Source: DASXHZ01 sp036488085
Lineage (GTDB): Bacteria > Acidobacteriota > Thermoanaerobaculia > Gp7-AA8
Reading direction: 5' to 3'
Length of the DNA stretch: 64,000 bases
Assembly (NCBI GenBank): GCA_036488085.1
Contig: DASXHZ010000058.1
Span: 78,498-142,497, forward strand
Positions within the stretch are counted from its first letter, which is position 1. Each line of letters begins with the position of its first letter. Shown here in pieces: positions 52,093 to 61,208 of this stretch. A program made the position numbers and the translations under genes. Under the pieces are notes generated by a model. That model was not told the DNA's origin. It worked only from the letters and a program-made list of their open reading frames with translations, and made no database searches.

Positions 52093-53256
52093 TTATGCGC
52101 GAAGCAGGCTCTCCAATTCGTCCAGCCGCGAGGCGCGATTGCGCGCGTCGTCGAGCGTGATCAGCCCCTGCCGCAGCAGCGCTACGAGCGAGTCTTCGAA
52201 GGAGATCATCCCCTGTCGTTTCCCCATCGTGATCTCCGTCGCGAACTGCTGCAGCTTGTTGCCCCGAATGTGGTTTCGCACCGGCTGATTGGCGAGTACG
52301 ACCTCCACCGCCACGGCCCGCCCCGCGTTGTCGGCGCGCGGGATCAACTGTTGGATGACGATGGCATTCAACGACAACGCGAGTTGCTGGCGGATCTGGT
52401 TCTGCTGCTGCGGCGGAAAGACGTCGATGATGCGGTGGATTGCCTGCGCCGCGTCGCTGGTGTGGAGCGTCGAGAGGATCAAGTGCCCCGTCTCCGCCGC
52501 CGTCAGCGCGATCGACACCGTCTCCAGATCGCGCATCTCGCCGACCAGGATGACGTCGGGGTCCTGCCGCAGCGCCGCGCGGAGCGCCGCCGCGAAAGAC
52601 GGTGCGTCGCGCCCGATCTCGATCTGTTCGATGACCGACTTTGCGTTCCGGTGCTCGTACTCCACCGGGTCCTCGATGCTGACGATGTGGCGCTGCTCGC
52701 TGTGATTGATGATCTCGACGAGCGACGCGAGAGTCGTTGTTTTTCCCGACCCGGTCGGCCCGCAGACCAGGACCAGGCCGCGTGTCGGCTTCACGAGGTC
52801 GGCGAGCGACGGCGGGAGATGGAGCTGCGAGAGCGTCGGCACATCGGTCGGCAAGGCACGGATGGCCGCGGCGAGTGTCCCGCGCTGCCGGTGTACGTTG
52901 ACCCTGAACCGGTACCGGTTCAGGTACACGGAGAAGTCGGCCGCGCCGTTCTCGCGGAGCTGCTCCTGTAGCCGCGGGGTGAGGAAGCCGGCGAAGTAGG
53001 TCGTCACGTCGTCGCCGTCGAGGAGCTGCTCGTCGATCCGGATCAGCCGTCCGCCGAGGCGTGCGATCGGCGGGTTGCCGGCGATGAGGAGGAGATCGCT
53101 GGCACCCCGCTGGGTCATCTCGCTCAGCAGCCGCTCCAGCGGGTTCCCCTCCGGTACCGCCTGCGGCGCAGCCTGCAGCGCCTGCCGCCGCTCGCCCCCC
53201 TCATTCAGCTCGCGAACGAGCTGCTCTAGTTCTTCGTCACGTGTCAGTCTGCCCAT
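52093..53256 (-). CDS. PilT/PilU-like twitching motility ATPase
   Basis: 387 residues from the ATG at 53256. The ATPase motifs are complete: Walker A VCGPTGSGKTTTLASLVEI, Asp box SIEDPVEYEHRN, Walker B VILVGEMRDLETVSIALTAA and His box LILSTLHTSDAAQAIHRIID. The N-terminal ~45 residues are an extension rich in Glu and Gln. It is the third PilT-type ATPase in this 8-kb stretch and is probably a PilU-type accessory retraction motor. It ends 1 bp from the start of the GT/dehydrogenase fusion gene. Confidence 0.9.
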   Translation of the reverse strand: MGRLTRDEELEQLVRELNEGGERRQALQAAPQAVPEGNPLERLLSEMTQRGASDLLLIAGNPPIARLGGRLIRIDEQLLDGDDVTTYFAGFLTPRLQEQLRENGAADFSVYLNRYRFRVNVHRQRGTLAAAIRALPTDVPTLSQLHLPPSLADLVKPTRGLVLVCGPTGSGKTTTLASLVEIINHSEQRHIVSIEDPVEYEHRNAKSVIEQIEIGRDAPSFAAALRAALRQDPDVILVGEMRDLETVSIALTAAETGHLILSTLHTSDAAQAIHRIIDVFPPQQQNQIRQQLALSLNAIVIQQLIPRADNAGRAVAVEVVLANQPVRNHIRGNKLQQFATEITMGKRQGMISFEDSLVALLRQGLITLDDARNRASRLDELESLLRA

Positions 53257-53315
53257 CGGTGAATATTGACGAACGAAGCGTGCCAGGAGTTACGAACCGC
53301 TAATATCGCGCCTGC

Positions 53316-54851
53316 ATGCGGCTCTCGCTGCGCATCCTCCAGGCCGGCGCGATCGCCGTGGTCGTCGCCGTCTCGACGTTCCACGCCTTCGAGCTCGATC
53401 GCTTCTTCGTCGCGAAGGAGCTGGTGCTGCACGTCGTGGCGGTCCTGGCGGCGCTCTTCGCGTGGCGAGGGCTCCGTAACCTAGAGACCACGCGGCTCGA
53501 CTGGCTGCTCACCGCCTTCCTTGGCCTCAGCGCGCTCTCGGCACTCTTCGCCACGAATCGCTGGCTCGGCCTCCGAGGTCTGGCGGTCAGCGTTTCGAGC
53601 GTGCTGATTTTCTGGGCGGCGCGGACGCACGGCCGCGCCCTCGCCGGTGCGCTCGCATTCGCGGTCATCGTGGCCGCGGTGACGTCGCTGCTGCAGACCT
53701 ACGGCCTCGACATGGAGCTCTTTTCCGAGAACCGCGCTCCCGGTGGGACCCTGGGCAACCGCAACTTCATCGCACACGTCGCCGCGTTCGGGATGCCGCT
53801 GCTGCTCTTCATGACGATCACCGCGCAGCGCTACCGCACGTTTCTCTGGAATGCGATCGGGACCGCGCTCGTGACGGCGTCGCTGGTGATCACGCGCTCG
53901 CGCGCGGCGTGGCTGGCGTTCGCCGCGATGCTGGTGGTGCTGCTCTTCGCGCTCCTTGCCGCGCGATCTCTGCGCCGCGATGGCCGTACTTGGCGGCGCC
54001 TCGGGTTCACGATCGTGGTTGCGGTGATTGCGACCGGCGCTGTGCTCGTTCTTCCGAACGCGCTCCACTGGCGCAGCAAGAACCCGTACCTGGAGTCGAT
54101 CCACAAGGTCGCCGACTATCAGGGGGGGAGCGGGCGGGGACGCCTCATCCAATATGAGCGCACCCTCGGGCTGGCTCTGCGGCATCCAGTGTTCGGCGTC
54201 GGCCCCGGCAACTGGGCGGTCGAGTATCCAACGCGCGCACCCGGAAGCGATCCCTCGATGAACGAGTCGGAGCCGGGGATGACGATGAATCCGTGGCCGA
54301 GTAGCGACTGGGTGGCCTTCGTCGCCGAGCGAGGACCCATCGCCGCGGTGCTTCTCGGACTCTTCTTCCTCGGCGTCATCCGTCTCGGATTCCGGCAGCT
54401 GTTCTCCGCGTCCGACGCCGACTCTGCACTCGCCGCGGTTGCGCTCCTCGGCGTGGTCGCGGGCGCACTCGTCTCCGGCCTCTTCGACGCCGTACTCCTC
54501 ACCGCCGTCCCCGCCTACATCGTCTTCGCATCCATCGGCGCGCTTCTAAGTGTGGCGCCGGCAGTCCTGCCGGCGACTCCGTCATCTAAATCCAGCGTCT
54601 TCATCTTCCTCATCGTGATCTCCGCCGTGGGTGCCTGGCGCAGCGGATCGCAGCTCGTCGCGATGGACATCTACACGACCGCCGGCACGCGCGCTCAACT
54701 CGAGCGGGCGTCGCAGATCGATCCCGGCAACTTCCGTCTCCACCTCCGACTCGCACGCGGCGGAAAGCAGCGGTGCGCTCACGCGCGGGCCGCCCACGCG
54801 CTCTACCCGTCGGCGCAGGTCGCGAAGCAGTTGGCGCGCGGCTGCGGCTAA
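53316..54851 (+). CDS. O-antigen ligase-like polytopic membrane protein (Wzy_C family)
   Basis: 511 residues. A polytopic membrane protein with about ten membrane segments; the O-antigen ligase domain is recognised from GGTLGNRNFIAHVAAFGMPLL and the large loop with FGVGPGNWAVEYPTRAPGSD. Such proteins join polysaccharide chains or glycans to lipid A or proteins in the periplasm. It has its own ATG at 53316, with GGCCGGCG nearby but no strong ribosome site. Divergent from the PilU-like gene by 60 bp. Its end overlaps the convergent gene by 4 bp. Confidence 0.82.
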   Translation: MRLSLRILQAGAIAVVVAVSTFHAFELDRFFVAKELVLHVVAVLAALFAWRGLRNLETTRLDWLLTAFLGLSALSALFATNRWLGLRGLAVSVSSVLIFWAARTHGRALAGALAFAVIVAAVTSLLQTYGLDMELFSENRAPGGTLGNRNFIAHVAAFGMPLLLFMTITAQRYRTFLWNAIGTALVTASLVITRSRAAWLAFAAMLVVLLFALLAARSLRRDGRTWRRLGFTIVVAVIATGAVLVLPNALHWRSKNPYLESIHKVADYQGGSGRGRLIQYERTLGLALRHPVFGVGPGNWAVEYPTRAPGSDPSMNESEPGMTMNPWPSSDWVAFVAERGPIAAVLLGLFFLGVIRLGFRQLFSASDADSALAAVALLGVVAGALVSGLFDAVLLTAVPAYIVFASIGALLSVAPAVLPATPSSKSSVFIFLIVISAVGAWRSGSQLVAMDIYTTAGTRAQLERASQIDPGNFRLHLRLARGGKQRCAHARAAHALYPSAQVAKQLARGCG

Positions 54852-55462
54852 CGCACCAGGCGCCGGCGCGCGAATACGTCGACGCGGAACTGGACGTTCG
54901 ACGTGGAGCAGGTCGTTGCGGCCTCGGCCCAGACGTAGGTGCTTCCGTAGGCGGTGGCGGCGAACGGAAGGTCGGGGCCGCTACCCTCGAGCGGGTGCGA
55001 TGTATCGCCGATCTTGCCGAGGTACCAACGGAAAGTGGAGCGCGTCTCGTACTCGGAGACAACCGTGAGGTGCACCTCGCGTCCGAGCTCTGCGCGCATC
55101 GCGCCCGCGGCACCTACGGCGGCACTTTCAGATCCGCAAGAAACGTGGATCACAACGTAGGGCCACCCGGAGATTTGACGAATGTACGCGGTCCCGGGGC
55201 CGACCGCGACGACGTCGAAGTCCTGCGGCGCCGTGCTGTCGAGCCGCACGCTGCCGGTCGCAACCGAGGGATTGTCGGTTACGAACGACCAGTGGACACC
55301 GTCGCCGTAGTCGACGAGACCACTCCACGTCGGTGTGACGCGTAGCCGGGCTTTGTCGCCGACGGTCATCTGCAGGTCGATGGTGCTCCAGGAGGGCCAC
55401 CAGCTCGCTGCCAGCGGGGTTGCAAGGATCAGAAGAAAAAGCGTGACCATGACGCGCCGCAT
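54848..55462 (-). CDS. Secreted protein of unknown function (beta-rich)
   Basis: 204 residues from the ATG at 55462. It has a signal peptide (MRRVMVTLFLLILATPLAAS). It is beta-strand rich (WWPSWSTIDLQMTVGDKARL, RVTPTWSGLVDYGDGVHWSF, SYVWAEAATTCSTSNVQFRV-like). There are two cysteines (HVSCGSE, TTCSTSN) that could form a disulfide. It resembles secreted Ig-like modules with a BIG-type start but no family is certain. Convergent with the O-antigen ligase gene. Confidence 0.6.
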   Translation of the reverse strand: MRRVMVTLFLLILATPLAASWWPSWSTIDLQMTVGDKARLRVTPTWSGLVDYGDGVHWSFVTDNPSVATGSVRLDSTAPQDFDVVAVGPGTAYIRQISGWPYVVIHVSCGSESAAVGAAGAMRAELGREVHLTVVSEYETRSTFRWYLGKIGDTSHPLEGSGPDLPFAATAYGSTYVWAEAATTCSTSNVQFRVDVFARRRLVR

Positions 55463-55500
55463 GACTCTGGTACGGACGCCGCGCACGGAACGTCGTCCGA

Positions 55501-56322
55501 TCAGGTATCGACGGCGTTTTCCGCTTTTCCCGCGACGACCTGGGCGTGATTCAGGAAGGCGACGAGAAGGACGCCGCCGACGATGTTCCCGAGCAATGCT
55601 GGAACGAAGAACCCGAGGGTGAACTCGGCCCAGGAGCTGGCACCGATGATGACGAGGAACGCCGCTTCCACCGCCCCGGCGATCACGTGGCTGAAGTGCG
55701 CCACACCGATGACGTAGGTGATGATCGCGATCACCCACACGCGCGCCGTCTCGGCGAACGGCAGAAGCCAGACCGTCAGTGCGACCAGCCAGCCGGCGAA
55801 GATGCCACGGAGAAAGACGACGGAGAACGATCCCTGCTGCGCTCCCTTCGCCAGCTCGCGCATGCTGTGGAAGGTCTCGGGCGTGACGACCTCGGTTTTC
55901 GCCAGCACGAGTGCGACGGCGATCGCTCCGACGAGATTCGCGAGCAGGACTGCCCCCCAAAGACGGCAGACGTTCAGGAACGTCTCGCGGTTGCGCTTCG
56001 TGAGCAGCGGCAGCATCACCGTCAGCGTGTTTTCGGTGAAGAGTTGTTGCCTGCCGAGGATCACGATGATGAAACCGACCGGATAGCCCATCGCGACGAC
56101 GAGCTCGCGCCACTTCGTGTCGGGCAACGCTGCCTGGAGTAGCGACGTGGTGATGAACGAGAAGCTCATCGAGAGGCCTGCCGCGAGGCCGCTCCAGAGG
56201 AGTGCGCGCGTGGAGCGTTCCAGCTCGCTCTCGCCTTCGCTGTAGATCGCCTCGTAGACGACGGTGCCGGTCGGCGCCGATCGTTCCTCGGCTTCCTCTT
56301 TTTCTTCTTCGCTCGGAGGCAT
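55501..56322 (-). CDS. Formate/nitrite transporter family channel
   Basis: 273 residues from the ATG at 56322 (MPPSEEEKEEAEERSAPTG), with an acidic N-terminus and six membrane segments. Typical of the YfdC-like branch are LSMSFSFITTSLLQAALP, GYPVGFIIVILGRQQLFTEN and the central segment LRGIFAGWLVALTVWLLPFA. FNT proteins are pentameric channels for formate, nitrite or hydrosulfide; YfdC-type members have unclear substrates. Divergent from the secreted protein gene at 56389. Upstream ATGs on the same frame overlap that gene's region and were not chosen. Confidence 0.86.
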   Translation of the reverse strand: MPPSEEEKEEAEERSAPTGTVVYEAIYSEGESELERSTRALLWSGLAAGLSMSFSFITTSLLQAALPDTKWRELVVAMGYPVGFIIVILGRQQLFTENTLTVMLPLLTKRNRETFLNVCRLWGAVLLANLVGAIAVALVLAKTEVVTPETFHSMRELAKGAQQGSFSVVFLRGIFAGWLVALTVWLLPFAETARVWVIAIITYVIGVAHFSHVIAGAVEAAFLVIIGASSWAEFTLGFFVPALLGNIVGGVLLVAFLNHAQVVAGKAENAVDT

Positions 56323-56388
56323 CAGCCCGCTGAGTGCAAAACGAGGCCCCGCCCGTACGATTGTCGCCGAAGTTGCGTAGACGGAGGT

Positions 56389-57231
56389 ATGTTCAAACGG
56401 CTCTCTCTCGCCTTCGTGCTTCTTCTCGCGATTCCCGCCCTCGCAGACGACTACTACCTCATCGAGATGAATAGTCCCGGCCAAACGTTCAACGGCTGCT
56501 CGAATTTCTTCTGGGATGCCGATGCGATCTTCTACAACCTCGGCGCTGACGATCAGGTCGTGACGCTCGCCGGTGTCTCCAATGGCGCGCTACCCACCTA
56601 TTTGCTAACGTCCTTTCACGTCGCGCCAGGCCGTGCGGCGTCGTTACGGCAGGCCATCGGGATTCCGTGGGAGCCGGCCACCGCGGCGCCGATGTGGATC
56701 ATTCATGCCACCGCGCCGCCGTCAATCCTCGTCGACTCCGAAATGCCGCTCGGGGTTGCCGTCGGTGGCGGGAGCATCGTTTGTCGAGGGCCGATTCTCT
56801 TCCTCCAGCAGAACGGGAAGACGCAGCTTCCGGTATTCCGTGCGCTCGTTCCCGCGAGCCAGCGACAGGTCATCCGCGGCCTCTCGATCGGCGACGTTGC
56901 AGGCCACATCAATGTCGCGATCTACAACGCCGGCTCGGATATCGCGTCGGCAACCATCGAGGTTCATCGGGCATGCGACGGTGCAATCACCGAGACGCGC
57001 AACGTGGTGATCGGTCCCAACATCGCGGAACAGTTCAACGGATTCGGGATCCCGGAGACGTCGAACGCGTGTGCGCCGCTGGACCCCTCCTCAGGTCTGA
57101 GCAGTCTCGCGTACGTCATCGTCACGGTCGACCAGCCGAGCCTCACGTTCGCTTCGATCCTCGGTTCGGTGTCGACGACGAACAATCTGCCCGTCTCCAC
57201 GATCCAGGTCATGCCAGGGATCGCGCAATAA
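56389..57231 (+). CDS. Secreted protein of unknown function
   Basis: 280 residues from the ATG at 56389. A signal peptide (MFKRLSLAFVLLLAIPALA) is followed by a beta-rich body with eight or so Cys/Gly-containing strands (NGCSNFFWDADAIFYNLGAD, GPNIAEQFNGFGIPETSNAC). No family is recognised. It stands alone, with a strong terminator 5 bp after its stop codon. Confidence 0.62.
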   Translation: MFKRLSLAFVLLLAIPALADDYYLIEMNSPGQTFNGCSNFFWDADAIFYNLGADDQVVTLAGVSNGALPTYLLTSFHVAPGRAASLRQAIGIPWEPATAAPMWIIHATAPPSILVDSEMPLGVAVGGGSIVCRGPILFLQQNGKTQLPVFRALVPASQRQVIRGLSIGDVAGHINVAIYNAGSDIASATIEVHRACDGAITETRNVVIGPNIAEQFNGFGIPETSNACAPLDPSSGLSSLAYVIVTVDQPSLTFASILGSVSTTNNLPVSTIQVMPGIAQ

Positions 57232-57235
57232 AAAA

Positions 57236-57261
57236 GGGAGCCTCGTTTTCACGAGGCTCCC
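57236..57261. terminator. Bidirectional terminator, strongest for the S53 peptidase
   Basis: A perfect 11-bp stem (GGGAGCCTCGT / ACGAGGCTCCC) with a TTTC loop. On the minus strand it is followed by six T (TTTTTT), which suits the S53 peptidase gene ending at 57286. On the plus strand the 3' side is CTTATCG, so it is weaker for the 56389 gene. Confidence 0.92.
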
Positions 57262-57285
57262 TTATCGCTCGAGGAGAAAGAGGCT

Positions 57286-60200
57286 TTACTGCACGTTGAG
57301 GGTGAAATCGTCGACGACGAAGGACGTCTGTGCGGACGTGTCTTCGGTGCCGACGAGGTAAACCTGGATCGTCTGGCCTTTGTACGCGGAGACGTCGAAG
57401 GACTTCTGCGCATAGCCGGTGTTCTTGTTCAGGTTCGAGTACGTCGCGAGCGTCGCGAGCACCGTTCCTGACGAGTTGCGGATCTGGACCTTGAGGGTGT
57501 CGTACGCGACGGTGGTCGTCGTCTCGGCCGTGTCGATGTGCAGCCAGAATGCGAGCGTCGCGGTGCTGACGGTCGACGGAATTGCGACGGTCTGCACGAT
57601 GGAGTCGGTGTGGGCTGAGCCGTAGCCGTCCATCCACGCCTTCCACGTACCGCCGTGCGCCGGTTCCGAGGTCGAGCTGTCGACGACGCCTGATGAAGTG
57701 GTCCACGGCGCGGTGTTCGTCGAGCCGTTCTCGAAGCCCGGATTGCCGAGGAGCTGCTGGCTGCCGGTCGAGTTGGAGACGGTGACGCTGATCGACGTCG
57801 ACGAGCCGACGTTGCCGGCGGCGTCGTACGCCTTCGACTGCAGCGAGTGGGAGCCGTTGGCGGATGTGGTGGTGTTCCAGCTCCAGGAGTACGGCGAAGT
57901 CGTGTCGGTCGACTGCAGGGCGCCGTCGAGGTAGAACTCGACCTTCGTCACGCCGACGTTGTCGGACGCGCTCGCGCTGACGGTGGTCGTCGCGCTGACG
58001 GTCGCGCCGCTCGTCGGCGCCGTGATCGAGGTGGTCGGCGGCGTCGTGTCGCCCGTGCTGTTGGAGACAGTGACGCTGATGGAGGTCGACGAGCCGACGT
58101 TGCCGGCGGCGTCGTACGCCTTCGACTGCAGCGTGTGGGAGCCGTTCGTCGATGCGGTGGTGTTCCAGCTCCAGGAGTACGGAGACGTGGTGTCGGTCGA
58201 CTGCAGGGCGCCGTCGAGGTAGAACTCGACCTTCGTCACGCCGACGTTGTCCGACGCGGTCGCGTTGACGGTGGTCGTGGCGCTGACCGTCGCGCCGCTG
58301 GTTGGAGCGGTGATCGACGTGGTCGGCGGCGTGGTGTCGCCGCCGCTGCCGGACGTGGTTACCGTGACGTCGTCGACGTATTCGTCGTTGCCGTAGGCGC
58401 TGATGCCGAGGAAGCCGAGATACACGCTCTGGCCCTTGTAGGCGCTCAGATCGACCGTTGCCTGCGCCCAGCCGGTCGAGCCGTTGTAGCGCGACACGGC
58501 GCTGCCGACGTTCGACCAGGTCGAGCCATTCGTCGATACCTGCGCCTGCACCTGGTCGTTGTCAGTTGAGTAGCCGGTCTCGTGATACACCCAGAACGTC
58601 AGCGTCGCGCTCGTGACCGAGCTCGGAATCGCAAACGACGTGCTGCGGTAGATGCGCGTCTGACTGCCCGCCGCTGACGTGTACGAGTTGAAGTCGGCCC
58701 AGTGCGTGCCGCCGTGCGCGCTGATGCTCGGATGCAGACTGGAGGTGACGAGCGTCCACGCGCCGGCCGTGCCCGAAACCTGGGCAGTCGACCAGCCGCT
58801 CGATTCGAAGCCGTCGCTGAAGAGCGATCCGCCGCCGCCCGACGGCGTGACGGTGAGCGAAACGGTGGCGTTGTGCGACGTCGAGCCGCCGGTGCCGGTC
58901 GCCGTGATCGTGTAGCTGCCGGTTGCGGTCGTGGAGCCGACCGTGATCGTCATCGTCGACGAGCCGTTGCCCGGCGCCGCGATCGAAGTGGGGGAGAAGG
59001 AGACCGTCGTTCCGGCGGGCGCGCCGGTCGCACTCAGCGAGATGGCGTTGTTGAACGAGCCGGAGATGGCGGTCGTGATCGACGACGAGCCCGAGAGACC
59101 CTGCGCGATCGAGACGGCAGTCGGCGATGCGGAGATCGAGAAGTCCGACGAGCTGCCGTTCCAGTTGTTGACCATCGAGTTCGCGTCGACGGTGCCGACG
59201 CCGGTGACGGCGTCATAGCCGGTGCCGCAGGTGAAGCCGGTGACGCCCGGGACGCTGTTGTTGCCCGACGTGACGTCATGGAACATGACCGTCCCGCCGC
59301 TGGCGTACTGCGCATTCGCGAGCGCATAGAACTTCGTGTTCGCGTTGCCCTGGCGCGCGCCCGTCTTCTGGACGACGAGCGCCATGAGGCCGGCGAACGA
59401 CGGCGAGGAGGCGGAGGTGCCGCCGACCGCGCCGAGACCGGAAACGGACGAGGTGTGTCCCTGGATCACGAGATAGCCGTCGTGTCCCGCGGCCGTGAGG
59501 GAGACGTCAGGAACGTCGCGCTTGCCGTCCGCCGGTACGCCGACGCATACCTGCCACGACGGTTTCGCGTAGACGGTGGAGACGCCGCCGGCCGAGGCCC
59601 AGAGGCCGGAGCCGCCGCTGACGTTTCCGCTCTCGTTCCACGCGATCTCCGGGATGTAGCTCTTCGCGGAGCTCTGATTGGACGAGTTGTTGGTGGAGTT
59701 CCAGTAGGTCGACGGAGAGGCGGTGTCGTTGAACTGCGCTCCGCCGACCGCGATGTTGTACGGCGTCGAGGCGAGACCGCTGACCGCTTTCCCGCTGCCG
59801 CTCGTGTCGCTGCCGCCGTTGCATCCCGCGGCGCCGGCGTCGCCGGAGGAGACGAAGGCGCTGATGCCTTGCGAGGCCGCCTGCGACCAGAGGTTGTTGT
59901 AGAAGGTGTTCTCGGTCGTTCCCATCGACGACTCGCACTGGCCGAAGCTCGTGCTCATGGCGGGAGCGAGGTTGTTGTTGACGATGTACTGCGCGGAGAG
60001 GTCGACGCCGTCCGTGGTCTGCGTCGAGGCGGAGACGACGAACTTGATGGTCGCATTCGGAGCGACCGCGCCCGACCACTCGACGTCGAGGTCCGCTTCA
60101 CCCTCTTCACCGCCGCCGAGGTTGCCCGGGTCGGTACCGTTGTGGACGAACTGCGGATCGTTCGCCGGAAGGCCGAAGAAGCTGCGGAAGTACTGCACGT

Positions 60201-60954
60201 CGGCCAGCGCGATATCGGTGCGTCCGACGATCGCGACTGTCTGCCCGCTGCCGTTGATGCCGGAGGAGTAGAGAGGATTGGTGTTGTAGATCGTGGAGAA
60301 GTCGGCCGGCGCGATGTAATGCGACGTGCCCGACGTGTACTCCGGCATCGAGACCGGATGGCGGTTCACGCTGAGCGACTGCTTCGGAAAGTTGTGCAAC
60401 GTGACCACGCCGCCGACGACGTCGACGAGGGCGCGCGGGACCTGCGGGTCGCTCACGTTCGCGTGGTAGTTTCGCCCGTTGACCTTGAAGTCGTGGATCT
60501 GCGTCTTGAACGCGCGCTCCACCTGGCCGACGGTGCCGCTGAAGTTGATCCACATCCGGCCGCCGCCTACCTCATCGATCGTGAAGCCGCGGCGCTGCAG
60601 CCACGCCGTCACGTCAGCGAGATCGTCGTCGCTGATGCCGAAACGCTTGGCGTAGTCGTGCGGCGTCAGCCAGTTGTGATACTGCGGCGAATTCGGATCG
60701 TAAAGCTGCGCGAGCAGCACGTCGGGTCGATCCTTCGAATTCTGACGCGGGTTGAGCACGAGGATCATCCGGTCGTAGCGCAGGTTCATGTCGGTCGGGC
60801 CGACGTCGTTCTGCGGACGTGCGTTCGGATGCACGTTGCCCGGAATCGCGACGGTGTCATTGTCGTCGACGTTCCGTTTGTGACTGTTGCTGCTCGCTGC
60901 CAACGCCGGCAGCGCCATCATGAGCGCGAGGATATAGAGCGTGAATCTCTTCAT
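57286..60954 (-). CDS. Secreted S53-family peptidase (sedolisin) with Ig-like and MAM-like modules
   Basis: 1222 residues. After a signal peptide (MKRFTLYILALMMALPALAA) comes a pro-domain up to about residue 210. The peptidase domain has the S53 Glu-Asp pair (E286, D290 in GEADLDVEW), the oxyanion Asp region SSGDAGA and the serine in GGTSASSPSFAG near residue 500. Downstream come an Ig-like domain, a MAM/CBM-like jellyroll module (LFSDGFESSGWSTAQ...), two near-identical Ig-like modules of 96 residues, and another C-terminal jellyroll. It is a large secreted acid-type protease. ATG at 60954 with AAAGGAC upstream. Confidence 0.9.
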   Translation of the reverse strand: MKRFTLYILALMMALPALAASSNSHKRNVDDNDTVAIPGNVHPNARPQNDVGPTDMNLRYDRMILVLNPRQNSKDRPDVLLAQLYDPNSPQYHNWLTPHDYAKRFGISDDDLADVTAWLQRRGFTIDEVGGGRMWINFSGTVGQVERAFKTQIHDFKVNGRNYHANVSDPQVPRALVDVVGGVVTLHNFPKQSLSVNRHPVSMPEYTSGTSHYIAPADFSTIYNTNPLYSSGINGSGQTVAIVGRTDIALADVQYFRSFFGLPANDPQFVHNGTDPGNLGGGEEGEADLDVEWSGAVAPNATIKFVVSASTQTTDGVDLSAQYIVNNNLAPAMSTSFGQCESSMGTTENTFYNNLWSQAASQGISAFVSSGDAGAAGCNGGSDTSGSGKAVSGLASTPYNIAVGGAQFNDTASPSTYWNSTNNSSNQSSAKSYIPEIAWNESGNVSGGSGLWASAGGVSTVYAKPSWQVCVGVPADGKRDVPDVSLTAAGHDGYLVIQGHTSSVSGLGAVGGTSASSPSFAGLMALVVQKTGARQGNANTKFYALANAQYASGGTVMFHDVTSGNNSVPGVTGFTCGTGYDAVTGVGTVDANSMVNNWNGSSSDFSISASPTAVSIAQGLSGSSSITTAISGSFNNAISLSATGAPAGTTVSFSPTSIAAPGNGSSTMTITVGSTTATGSYTITATGTGGSTSHNATVSLTVTPSGGGGSLFSDGFESSGWSTAQVSGTAGAWTLVTSSLHPSISAHGGTHWADFNSYTSAAGSQTRIYRSTSFAIPSSVTSATLTFWVYHETGYSTDNDQVQAQVSTNGSTWSNVGSAVSRYNGSTGWAQATVDLSAYKGQSVYLGFLGISAYGNDEYVDDVTVTTSGSGGDTTPPTTSITAPTSGATVSATTTVNATASDNVGVTKVEFYLDGALQSTDTTSPYSWSWNTTASTNGSHTLQSKAYDAAGNVGSSTSISVTVSNSTGDTTPPTTSITAPTSGATVSATTTVSASASDNVGVTKVEFYLDGALQSTDTTSPYSWSWNTTTSANGSHSLQSKAYDAAGNVGSSTSISVTVSNSTGSQQLLGNPGFENGSTNTAPWTTSSGVVDSSTSEPAHGGTWKAWMDGYGSAHTDSIVQTVAIPSTVSTATLAFWLHIDTAETTTTVAYDTLKVQIRNSSGTVLATLATYSNLNKNTGYAQKSFDVSAYKGQTIQVYLVGTEDTSAQTSFVVDDFTLNVQ
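57773..58348 (-). repeat. Tandem 288-bp duplication encoding two Ig-like modules
   Basis: Two consecutive 288-bp copies (57773-58060 and 58061-58348) encode 96-residue modules that differ at about five residues. Each starts DTTPPTTSITAPTSGATVS and ends SISVTVSNSTG. The nucleotide sequences are also very similar, so the duplication is recent or kept alike by recombination. Confidence 0.85.
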
Positions 60955-61056
60955 CTGTCCGTCCTTTTGTCGAGTTGGGCGCCTAAAGGCAATGCCGTTG
61001 CCAAACTGTGACGGAACGTAAGTGACTGAAAATGAAGAGAGTTTGTTGTTACGTGT

Positions 61057-61115
61057 GGGTCAGGCGACACGCGCGAGGTCTGTTGTTGACCCGGTAGTCC
61101 TGGTAGGTAGGGTCA
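61057..61115 (+). promoter_or_regulatory. GGGTCA half-site cluster upstream of tonB
   Basis: Within the 254-bp gap 60955-61208, GGGTCA occurs at 61057-61062, TGACCC at 61087-61092 and GGGTCA at 61110-61115. The first two form an inverted pair with a 24-nt spacer. They could be an operator for the tonB gene at 61209. The rest of the gap holds the AAAGGAC ribosome site of the S53 gene and no gene. No convincing -35/-10 pair was found. Confidence 0.35.
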
Positions 61116-61208
61116 AAGATTGAAGTGTGGACTCATGTTCACCCGTTCGTTTCACGCCGCGGTTTCTATCCACGCCGGCGTCTCCTCCAACGTCGCAAGG
61201 AGGTAGTC

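Noticed and set aside
61125..61208. Longer TonB starting at 61125
   Set aside because: The ATG at 61209 has an ideal AAGGAGG site and starts at the membrane anchor; the upstream extension is not protein-like.
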